Below are positions 24,446-35,600 of a stretch of 64,000 bases of DNA, piece after piece. Position 1 is the stretch's first letter; each line of letters opens with the position of its first letter. The notes beneath the pieces were generated by a model that saw only the letters and a program-made list of their open reading frames with translations, was not told where the DNA came from and ran no database searches. This stretch comes from Puffinus mauretanicus. Lineage: Eukaryota; Chordata; Aves; Procellariiformes; Procellariidae. The stretch lies in NCBI GenBank assembly GCA_023333565.1, contig JAJKFH010000207.1:124001-188000 (forward strand), read 5' to 3'. Both the position numbers and the translations under genes were made by a program.

Positions 24446-26027
24446 CTGTTGGGAGGAGAGCCCCATGAATGAGAGGCGTCACTTCATTTTGAATAGTCCA
24501 GGGCTGGACCAAAGCAGGACATATGATGAGGAGGAAAGGACGTATCAGAGGAATGGGGAAGGCTGAGCCAAGGAGCGCAAAAAGAGGGATGAGCTCATTT
24601 TCAACCTTTCTCTTCCTGGTTCCCTGAAGGCTGTGTTCTTGCTTAAGACACTTTTGCCTGGGGAGATCCCAGGTCAGTTTAACAAAGCATGCCTAATTTG
24701 TCACACAATGTTTAGGTGTTTATTGATGCAAGATATTGGAAAAGCACCAGAAAAGCACACACAGGATCAAATATCCTGGGGCAAACGGCCAATGTGGTTT
24801 GATTTCTAAATGTCAACCACTAAACATTCTGAGAAAATGTCATACTTCCTGGCTGAGGAACAGGCCACCAAAAGGTAAGAAAGCCCTGGGAGTCTTTGGA
24901 ACATCACGTCATGGTTTATACCAGTCCCTGCAAGAAGGATATGAGCTATTTCCGCCGTCAGTCCCTCTAAAGCCCTTTGCCTGTGCCAAGCTTGGGACTT
25001 CATTGATTCTCAATGAAAAGCCTGAAACAAAGCAAATTAACTATTCAAACAAAGCCTACCTGTTTTACTGCCTGGAATCCAAATCTCTGCTCTTGCCAGG
25101 CTGTCGGAGAAGTTTCCCCGTTGCTGCAGCTTGGTCAGCCAAACAATTTATACCTGTTGGGATGTCTCTGTGATTTATACCATGTCTGGAGCTGACAGCA
25201 GTGCTTCATGGGCTTCTCAGAGAAAGTCATGTGATCCATTTTGTGCAATAGCTGATTTTGGGGAAGCAGGAGAGAGATGAGGAGATAAGGGTTATTTACC
25301 CAGGGAGGGCGCGAGATGACAACACTGCCAAGCATGGCACGGACCGCTCAGTTGCAGGGTCACAGTCACCATACAGCAAAGCCACCCCATCAAACCCATC
25401 TACCTGCAGGCACGAGATACCTTCCCTTGAGAGAAGATGACTTAGGTGATCAACTTGGGCTGATGATTTTGGGCTTGGCTTTCTGGTTAACTGAGCACAG
25501 TAAATATTGTGCCTCACCCTGTTCTATTCCCATCAGTAGGCTCTATGCCTGGAATGTTTTTGAGGAAAAGGAAGAAATTTGCATTTGTATCTATTCAGTG
25601 CCAAGGGCAGTTCAATCTTTTCCCACCCATGGTGCCAACAATGAGGAAGGTTTAGTACTAGAACGGGGCAGGATTTTGGGACTGGAATCCATGTTCCCCT
25701 TTCCTGATGCACAAACTTTGACTTTTCAGGGTGGTATCACCTTTCTCTGGCTCTCAGAAGCTTAACTCCTCCCAAGGAGAAAGAAGCCATGTTACAAACC
25801 ACTGTACAGGTGGGATTCAAGCATTTGCCAGGCGAGGGGAGAGCTTTTGCTCGAGATCTCTTTTATCCCAGCTGTTATATTTTGGTGGGGGAGATAGGGG
25901 GACCCAGGGCAGTTCTGAGTGGATGGGAACAAGATTTATTCCTTCATGAGGACACCCTTTTGGAGATGTCCCTGCTGGTTGCCTCCTCTGGGGCAAGCAC
26001 AGAGATGGGGCAGTTTGCTGTACATTT

Positions 26028-27138
26028 AGAATCGTAGAATCATAGAATCGTTAAGGTTGGAAAAGACCTCTAAGATCATCGAGTCCCACCATCAACCCAA
26101 CACCACCATGCCCACTAAACCATGTCCCTGAGCACCTCATCTACACGTCTTTTAAATACCTCCAGGGATGGTGACTCAACCACTTCCCTGGGCAGCCTGT
26201 TCCAAGGCCTGACCACTCTTTCAGTAAAGAAATTTCTCCCAATGTCCAATCTAAACCTCCCTTGGCACAACTTGAGGCCATTTCCTCTCGTCCTATCGCT
26301 AGTTACTTGGCAGAAGAGACCAACACCTACCTCGCTAAGCAACCTCCTTTCAGGCAGTTGTAGTATGTATGAGGTCCCTCAGCCTCCTCTTCTCCAGGCT
26401 GAACAACCCCAGTTCCCTCAGCCGCTCCTCATAGGACTTGTTCTCCAGACCCTTCACCAGCTTCGTTGCCCTTCTCTGGACACGCTCCAGCACCTCAATG
26501 TCCTTCTTGTAGTGAGGGGCCCAAAACTGAACACAGTATTCAAGGTGCGGCCTCACCAGTGCCGAGTACAGGGTCATGATCACCTTCCTATTCCTGCTGG
26601 CCACACTATTTCTGATACAGGCCAGGATGCCATTGGCCTTCTTGGCCACCTGAGTACACTGGCTCATGTTCAGCCGACTGTCAACCAGCACCCCCAGGTC
26701 CTTTTCCTCTGGGCAGCTTTCCAGCCACTCTTCCCCAAGCCTGTAGCTTTGCATGGAGTTGTTGTGGCCAAAGTGCAGGACCCAGCACTTGGCCTTGTTG
26801 AACCTCATACAGTTGGCCTCAGCCCATCGATCCAGCCTGTCCAGGTCCCTCTGCAGAGCCTTCCTACCCTCGAGTAGATCAACACTCCCGCCCAGCTTGG
26901 TGTCATCTGCAAACTTACTGAGGGAGCACTCGATCCCCTCGTCCAGATCATTGATAAAGATATTGAACAAGACTGGCCCCAGTACTGAGCCCTGGGGAAC
27001 ACCGCTCGTGACCGGCCGCCAACTGGATTTAACTCTGTTCACCACAAGTCTCTGGGCTTATCCGTCCAGCCAGTTTTTTACCCAGCGAAGAGTGTACCTG
27101 TCTAAGCCGAGAGCCGCCAGCTTCTCTAGTAGAATGCT
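26028..27138 (-). mobile_element. CR1 non-LTR retrotransposon, 5'-truncated
   Basis: The minus strand encodes the C-terminal half of a CR1 reverse transcriptase. The motifs [20 protein letters not shown], the catalytic FADDTKL and [20 protein letters not shown] are present. The 3' UTR ends in the octamer tail seen on the plus strand as agaatcgtagaatcatagaatcg (26028 onward). The element is dead: a TAA interrupts the frame near 27060 (after VKNWLDG), and a frameshift near 26345-26350 splits the two ORF pieces. Homology stops at about 27138, inside the sequence coding for ILLEKLAA, so the 5' part of the element is missing, as is usual for CR1. Confidence 0.95.
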
Positions 27139-28169
27139 AGAATTTCTCAGTCCCATTCCTGCCTGCTCACCACTATGCTCCTTCTTGCAGCACTACAGGG
27201 ACAGCATCAAACTGAACTACATGGGATGGTGAAGGAGAGCTGAGGATCTACTCTGCAGTGCAGGGAGACCTTCATGTGTCTTTCCTGCGCTGCCACCAGC
27301 CAGCTGCCACAAGCAGTACTGGATCTGCCTTGCCTGGCCTCTGCTGATCCTTAGGCATTCTTCTTTGGGGTGAGTGGTTGATCTTTTCTCAGTCTGTAGC
27401 CTTTCCCAGGGGAAAAGACTCCCATGCAGTAAATCTGAGCCGATAATGGTGATGTTTTGCAGAGGCCAGAGGTTCAGAGTTCCCCTGGGCTAAATACACT
27501 GATTTATCCTCCCTCTTTTGTCCTTAACAGCCAGCAACAGAGGAAAGAGCATTTACTACCTTGAGCAATGCTCCTAGTCCCCCCCTGGGAGCCACCGTAC
27601 AGCATAACAATCTTAATTAGTAATAATACAAGAATCATTAAATAACCTTGGTAATGAATTGCACACGTTACTATGCTGCTTTTCACCTTGAAGGATCCCA
27701 GTGCCAAATACCTCAATATACAGTACATCCCATCAGGACTCACCCAGGGAGGCTGAGCGGGTGAGGCCAAGTCTGCCGATATGAGCAAACCATGCGGGGA
27801 GTGGACCCTCCTCCTGGTGGCAAGCACACACTTACAGGTGTCCCTGGGCAGCAGTGACTCCGTGTCGGTCACCCAGGGGTTAATCACTGCAGCTTGTGTG
27901 GGTGCACCTGGGACTGCTTTAAGGCCACCCTGCTGTCTTGGGGCATTTTCTTACTTACAAAAATAAGCTGTGTTTCTCCCTTTTTTTCCTCCTCTCTGCT
28001 CATTACTTTCCAGCCCTCTCTGCTGCTGTCTTTCAGTCTTTCCCTGTTTTTCCACTCTTTTCCCCCTTTCTCACCCATCTGCTGGGTCTGTCTTTCCCCT
28101 CTCCAAAAACCGTCTGCCTTGTGGCTGTGCTGTCCCAGGGCCATGGTAGCAGCCCTAGAGGTAGGACCC

Positions 28170-28565
28170 CTACACCTCGGGGTCCAGCCCTAGAGATCTC
28201 CATCCCCAGAGCCAGGACACGAAAGGCAAAACGCACAAGCAAGGAACAGGAAATTCCTCCTCTGTGACAGCGTGTCCCAAGGAATACGATTCACCGTTGG
28301 GCGCAATAGGCTGTGACAGGTACGTGCTTTGGTCAATGTCCAGGTTCGGCTCCATCTCTCCTGACAGCAGAGGGTGCTCGGGGTCTGGGAATCCTGTGCT
28401 GGAGGCATTGCTTGAGGCCATCCGGCTCCCCACAGGGCTCATCGCAGCCAGAAATTCTGTCAGCATAAAAGACAGTGGAGGCCAGACACTGCCCCTCATG
28501 CACATCATGGTAGAAGTACTGAGCCACAGACAGGAGCGGGTTTGGTTTTGGGGATTTTTTGGTCT
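28170..28565 (-). other. coding-like open segment, unidentified
   Basis: Two overlapping minus-strand frames are open here. One runs from an acceptor-like ctctctcttcag (AG at 28567-28566) to a TGA at 28333 and reads SVAQYFYHDVHEGQCLASTV in its middle. The other is open through 28170 and contains GEMEPNLDIDQSTYLSQPIA. Codon choice looks natural in both. I do not recognise a family. It could be a 5' exon of OTOP2 (untranslated, since a TGA precedes the OTOP2 start), a lineage-specific exon, or chance. Confidence 0.2.
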
Positions 28566-29463
28566 CTGAAGAGAGAGAGGGGGTGAGGAATGGAATTTTT
28601 CTAGCCTGTGTGAGTTATGACAGATTTGGGTTATCACAGATTCCCATTGTGCGGTTTGTTGTGTGATTCCCTAGAAAGCAGAGTCCTGTAGGCACAGGCA
28701 GGGTAGTGGGGGCACAGGGATAGTGACTGGGTCTGCTGTTGTCTTCCTAGTGACACTAGGGATATTTATATATTTCTTTTTTTTTTTAACCAGGAAAAGC
28801 TGAGCTGTGAACACCCTTGGTGTTGCTATGAAATCGGGGAAGTCACCAAACTGCTCTTGGCCGTCTCTGCACGGAGCAGGAGCATCCCTGCAGGTCCCTG
28901 CTGCTGCCCCGCTCTGATGGGGCTGCGAGCGGAGGCAGCGGGGCTCACGCTTCATCAATCCATGCTTCCTCCTGCAGCTCTGCCCTGTGGTCTGCTGGTC
29001 CTCACTCAAGATGGGGTGGCCACAGCAAGGGGCAGGCAGGGGTATCAGGCAGGCTATGGCCCCTTAGCCTTTCTGGCAATATCTGCTCTGCTTAGGGGAC
29101 ATGTAGACCCTGGTGAGCTCTCACTGCGTGACCCTGTGTCCACAGCGCTTGGCTGAGCCCAACGCAGCGAGGCTGCTTAATTAGAGCTTTTAATGTGCCA
29201 TGGAGCTGGTGCGTGAAAGGTTTGTTGTGAGGAGCTGTCAGGGCCGGAGGATGCTTAGGACCCAGGGGAAGTGCTGGAGAGCCTAGCTGGCTGGGCTTGG
29301 AGAAGCTCCTGCCTCCCCAGCCAGGACTTCTCAGGTGTCCTGGTACGGCAGTGCTGTGCGAGGCGAGCTGGGCGCTCCTGGCAGCTCCCCTTTCCCCACA
29401 TCCATGCCCATCCTCTGAGCCCTCCTGGGCACCCATGCACTTGCCCAGGGACCACTCCACACC

Positions 29464-29627
29464 ATGAACGACCAGTACCACCGAGCAGCCCGCGACGGCT
29501 ACCTGGACCTCCTGAAGGAAGCCACCAAGAAGGACCTGAACTCACCGGATGAGGATGGCATGACCCCGACCCTATGGGCTGCCTACCACGGCAACCTGGA
29601 TGCCCTGCGCCTCATTGTCAGCAGAGG
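29464..29627 (+). CDS. USH1G: USH1G coding exon 1
   Basis: 164 nt, residues 1-54 plus two bases. Begins [20 protein letters not shown] and holds the first ankyrin repeat. The donor is gg|gtgagt. Confidence 0.95.
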
Positions 29628-32600
29628 GTGAGTGTTGGCGAATGCATGGTGCTGGTCCCGGGAGACAGAGTAGCTCAGAGCCCATCTTTCCCCCTTCCCT
29701 GCTCACAGGTCAGCGTAGGTGCAGGTGCCCCACAAAATGATGGCTTCTGTCCTAACAACCCCCCCCATCCTCCCCTCTGTGGTTTTTCTCTCCTTGTGGT
29801 GCTTTGAGTCTAATCCAATGCTCCTGATAACCGCTCTCTGTTTTCCCAGCTCCTCTGGCCCTATAACCACCCTGTGACTTTGCTCCTGCCCCAAACCCCA
29901 CTTGCAGCTCCCCAGGTGGGGCTGGGTGCAAGTACTTTTGCAGCCAGGTCCTGTAAAGACAGGCAGAGCTGAAGTGTAGCACATTGGGTCACTGCCATGA
30001 AAAAAGCCCTTTTAAATGAGGGAGCAGGGAAAATAACTGCTCCTTCTGTCCCAAGAAATGCTCGCATAGGGAGTGGGTGCAGTGCCAGCTGGCAGTAGGT
30101 GACACTTCTCTGTTTTACCCAAAGCGAAGTCTGAATATGTGACCCCTAGGCAGCCTGTCGTGCACTTGGAGCCCAGGAAATTCAGGAGCAGGTTCCCCAA
30201 AAGCAGGTTTCTTTAAGCCCAGTCTCCCCTGTGGGGGCTGCTTGATGCTGATATATCTCTTGGTCCCTCACCCTGGTCTGCCAAATCTGAGGGTCTCTGG
30301 CTCCGTAAGCATGGATGTGGTGGAGAGAGGGAGTGGGATTGAGGGGTCTTGTCAGGCTAGGGGGCTTTACATCTTGGTGTTGGGGGAACCGTACGAGAAG
30401 GTCTGAACTAAGGCAAGAGCTGCCATACCTAGTTCCTTCCTGAGCAGTACATGGCTCTCCTGTTCTTACCAACCTCCCGAAGGAGCATGTCCCAGTGCTT
30501 CCTTCCCACTCCAATTGCTTTTCTGGGCACCTCATCTAAAGGCATTCAAGGTGGGGTGGCCTTTGCCTTGTGCTGAGAGATTGGTGGTGCTGCTGGTTTT
30601 GATTTATTTCTTTCTAATATTGAAGAATAATGCTGGGGACGGCAGCCTGGATGTACATCGTGCCTCCTTGGAAGGGCTTTGCTGCTCCACATTGTGTCGG
30701 GGCTCGTATGGGCTGTCAGGGATTTTCTGCATCCACCCTAGGCTGCGTTTGCAGCTCTCGTACCCCATCAGCCGTGTCTCCGCTGTGCCTGTTCCTGGGC
30801 TCCCAGCATTTCCTGATATGGGTCTGTCTATACAAAACCTTCAGCCGGCTCCCCTGGCCCCAGCAGCGGTACTTACAGGCAGAGCTCTCACACACATTGC
30901 TGTCCTTCCATTGTAAAACATTTTCTTTTCAGATCCTGGGATCAGAAAGGCTGAGTACACAGTCACTTTGAAAAGTCCTTGAGTGCCTGGCGCAATAGAA
31001 GTGCGCTCAGGAAAAGATGATTTCAGAGTCCAGAGGGGAGAGAGCAAGACACTGCTCTGAGTGGTGCATTCCCGAGATGCTCGTGGGCTGAGAGCCCTGT
31101 GATGCTTCCCTGGGTAGGGACAGTGTGACTTACTGTGTACCTCCCAGGAGAGACTGTGCCCAGCAGAAACCTGCTCTGAGCTTCTGCCGGGAGGGGAGTT
31201 GCCACCCAGGGCCAGAGAGACAAGGGCAGGAGCTCTGGTTATGAGACCCCGAAGTCAGAAATCGTTCCAAAGACCCTTTGATGGCCAAAAAGTCAGTCTG
31301 AAAGGCCCATGCCCTGGGGCGTTCATCCACGGCATGGGCCTTTCAGACTGACTTTATATCTCTCTATATCATTATATCTCCTTATATTGCCCGTCTCCAT
31401 CGCAGGACACCCCACAGCACCGCTGTCTGCCCTGCCGATACATGCATCCAAGCCAGCAGTTTCTGCCTCTCTACAAAGCCCAAGGGCTGCTTTTCCATGG
31501 AGGGACTCCTTTTATAAATCCATATTGGATTAAAAGGTCCTCGTGGGCTCAATCATGAGTGCAGCTTGGCTGCTGTTTAATTAACAGCCTAATGTACATT
31601 TGTTCCTGACAGGGAAAATAGCCTGGCAAAAGCCCAGTGCCCTTTACGTGATGGATGGTGGAGCAAAGTGTGTGTCTGTGGGGCTGCAGGATGCGTTTAC
31701 ATCCATGCATTCATCTCCTTGTGTCAGATCCTTGCCCAGGATCACGCAGAGATCAGCGAAGCCTCCTTGCCCTGCCGCTCAGCTCAGTGTGGAGGCAGGC
31801 ACGCCTCTGCTCCCTGGAGCCGGCTTTGGGTCTGCGAGAGGCAGGAAAGACCCAGCCTGGGGACAGGGGTGACAGAGAGGGGCAATCGTGCAGGACCCAG
31901 GACAGCCCGTGGGCAGACCTTGTAATTTTCTGCTAGTGCTTAGGATGATGTGCAACGGTATTTAAGTCTTGTTCAGAGATGAAACTTAATTCTGTGTTGG
32001 ATATGTTACTATTACACCTGCACTATAACAATTGGGAGGCAAGAGGGAGGACCCCTGAGTGTCCTAAACTGTCAGGGCATTTCTCTCTGGCCTCTGCTGT
32101 CAAAATATTCCTCCTTTGGCATGGAGAGCCCTGCACTGCGAGGCAGGAGAGTGTGGGACCATGGCATGGAGCAGTGCCTGGGGAGTGGAGGCTTCGGGGC
32201 TGAGCTGGCTCTGTGCAGGGATGGGGTGGGAGGCAGCGTCAGGGTCTGAGGGGGCTGGTTAGCCTCCAACTGCGTTGCAGGGGGATTCCAAGGCACAAGG
32301 GGTGATGGGGGAGTCTTGGAGCGGCAAGAAACACTGAATCCTCCTTGCCAGTGCTGGGCAGTGGTACTGGTGCCCGGACAAGCTGGGAGATTGAGTGCTG
32401 GGACCAGGCTGTTACAACACGTCCTAGCAAGGCCAGCCAGAGGTACCTTGAGAAAGCAGGGCTGTGCCGAGCAGCGTGGCAAGGGAGGGGGGCTGCTGGG
32501 GCAAAAATCACGGCTCTGATCATTGTGCCCATTGCAGGCCAGACTGATGGACACTTGGGATTATCATCAGTGAAGGAGCCTCATTCATATGCCTGTGTAT

Positions 32601-35600
32601 TCAGCAGATTGTGGTGTAGTGCTGAAATGGCAGGGGCAAAAGAAAGTATAATAAATCCCTTGGGGGATCCTTGAGGAAGGTTCGTTGTCTCAATTCACAC
32701 AGAAGGGGTAAAGAAGCAGGCTTATTGCTCTGTCCGTAACAGCCCGTGATACGTCTGTGCCTCTGTGCCACCTTTGCATGGGGACGGAAAGAGGGTTTGT
32801 GACAGAGGGATCAGCAGTGGCTCATCCTTCTTGTTTGCAACATAAAAAGCCTTTTTCTTCCTCCTGGCTGGGCTCCAGTGAGGGAAGCAAACTCAATTAA
32901 CATGATGGCTGGGAAAAGGCAGGCTAACTGGCATTTAGTATTGCAGCTTTTGAGAGGCAGTAATTCTTCAGCGTGGTTCGTTATGAACTGCTGTGGCAGT
33001 GGCGGGCATCAGTCCAGCTCCAGTTAACCATGGGTCTGGGGGCCTCGACTGGGAACGGCCAGGACTTTCTTGCCTTGGAGTGGACCACAGGAGAGGTGAG
33101 GATGTGTCTTTCTGCTAGACAAGTCCGCAGTCAGCTTTGTCACCCAGTGTTTCTTTGCAGAGGCGTGCCTCAGTTTCCCTTCTCACAAAAATAGGGGTCA
33201 CAGATGCTTTGGATGTTAATGGCAAAGGGGTGCGAGTGGCTCAGCAGTGGGTTGGAGGGGACAAGATGGCTCTTGACATCAGCCAGGCTGCTTGAGGCAG
33301 TCACATCACCCTGGCTGGGGCAAGGTTGCAGTGGAGGTTGCAGCAAGGCACATGAAGGTGATGTGCATCCTCTGCATGCCACAGGGCTAATGGCAACGTG
33401 GGTGCCAGGAGCAGTGTGGCCATGTTGGTGAGGACCTTCCCCTGGGTGATGACCTGCCAGGAAGGTGAAGGAGCAGGGTGGAGCACTGTCGCAGCTTCGT
33501 CCCTTCCGGCACCTGAGCGGTCTGCTTGGAGTCAGCGTGAGATCTGGTCATGGTGAAGTCCTGAGCTGGTAGATGTGCCCCTAGGCACTATCACAGTACA
33601 GCCAGCATTAATAATCACCAGTAACAATAATTGCTAACCTAGCTTTTTGCTGGTACAAGAGGCAGAGAGCCCTGAGATGAACCTCACCTACAGCATTTGT
33701 GCTGGATTTTTGGGGATCTGAACTTGGAGAAAAGTGGAATCCTTGACCTACCACCACTTGGACAAAGCTTGGGATACAGGACCCAAGGCTCTGCTCTGGG
33801 TCCAAAAACTCATCTTTTCTACTCATTTCTAGGTTTGCTTGGGTCATTGCCCTGACTGACTATGCTGAAGCTGGTGGGTTTTTTTCCTCAAGCCATAAAT
33901 GATTTTTTCCTCTTCCTATGTCCAAAAATGTTTTATGGGAGCCAGAGATACTCGGCACCCAGCCAGCTCCCAGTCTGAGGGCCTGATCCTTCACGCACAC
34001 CCATGAGCCAGGGGGTGAGCCAGCCAATTGCTATCAGAGGAACTTCACACGTGCAGCCAGGGAAGGACATATGTAAGTGCCGCTGGATTCCCAGGCTAAT
34101 TGGGATCCTATGGGAGAAGTGGAGGGGAAAAACCAGCAGGAAGGGAGTGAGTGTGCGTGTCACGGTGCAAACGCAGTGACTCAGGAGATGCACACGTCCA
34201 CCTAAGGGGCTCAATTAACAGTGTTTTTAATAATTATTATTGCAGGAGTTGACTCAGCAGTCAAAAACGCTTTGAAGTTGAGAAGTGCTGCACTTCACAC
34301 CTGTTATTAAAATATGTTCCCACTTAGTGGACCCTGCAGTCAGCATCTCCTCGTGTGCAGCGCCCTGGAGGTGAAGTTTTGCTCGGACAGACACCTGCCA
34401 GAGGGAGGGCCTCATTTTTATTATCTGTGCTAGATCAAACACTTCTACTTTGCAAGTTGCCATTCTTCTTTCCTTCTGATGCATTTTTAGTGCCTGCGGC
34501 AGACATTTATAGGGCAAAGAGATCTAATTTTGCTCTAATACTTTTGTTTTCTAGACAGTGGAAATGTCCAGGGAAGGCTGGTTTTGATGCTCTTTCCCCT
34601 CACTTATTCTCTGAGGTGGTAAAAAGCATGAGGAAAGTAGACTTTCAAATACGAAGCCTCCCTGGCTTTGCTTTTTGCCACCTGAACCAGACAGACATGA
34701 GAATGGGCTCCGAGATGTACTTTATGGATCGAGCATCCATACGTTGGGCTTGAGGAACAAGATTGTTTCTGGTGAATCTGCTGCTAAATCACTGCCCAAA
34801 TCACGAGTCCACATACATGTTGGGACCCTCATAGTGCCCTGGCTCATCTGCCCGCACATGTCAGGCACACATGTGCCCTTCAGAGCACACGTAAAGAAAC
34901 GAACAAGTCTTCACGCACTGGAGTCCCACCGCCACCGCCGGCAGTTCCAATTTCACTGGCTCTTTAATCCAGGTCCATCAATAATTTACTCCTCTCTTGC
35001 AATTCATCAAATATTTATCCTCACCATGAATTTCCCAGCCTGGACATGTCACTACGAGGATAGAGATGAGGGCTGGGGAGTTACCACTCCTGGAAACTCG
35101 GCATTGCCAGAGTACCGGCACCTTCCTCCTCTCCTTTTGCTGGCTTTGAGGCTTCTCAGTCCTGTGATCTCCTGCCCTTCTCCTCCCTAGCACCCATCTT
35201 TGAAGCCTTTCTGTGCTTCTGTGGGAGATGTTAAAGGCTCTGGATACAGAAGTCCTGCAGTTTTTGTGGGTCTTTTTGGTCCTTACACAGTTTTGAGCCT
35301 TTTGACTAACTCTTGCTGAATTTGCCAGCAGGCTCAAGGTTGTAGTTACTAACTTTCTACAAGTTTTGTGAAAATACGTGTGTAGTGGAGAGCAACTGCT
35401 GATGCTCCCACAAGGGGAAAGCTGAGAGGACCTCATAGCGGCTCTTGGGGAATACATCTGGGAAGTTCATGCTCTAGGTCTGAATAATCTCCAGTTTAAC
35501 CTCTGGACACCGTCTTTATTGCTTCTGCCTTTTGCAGAATCATTTCCCTTCAGTATTACATAGCTGAGATGTCGGCAAAGCCTGTGGATTGCAAACTAGA

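Larger units (their letters stand above)
24448..29463. other. divergent upstream region between OTOP2 and USH1G
   Basis: About 5 kb separate the OTOP2 leader exon and the USH1G start. It holds one CR1 insertion (26028-27138), an unexplained coding-like minus-strand stretch (28170-28565) and otherwise unannotated DNA. The promoters of both genes should lie here. I see no convincing TATA box in front of the USH1G ATG. A T-run lies at about 28769-28788. Confidence 0.5.

Noticed and set aside
26122..26877. 251-codon plus-strand frame at the CR1
   Set aside because: It is antisense to the CR1 reverse-transcriptase gene; the minus-strand reading explains the sequence.
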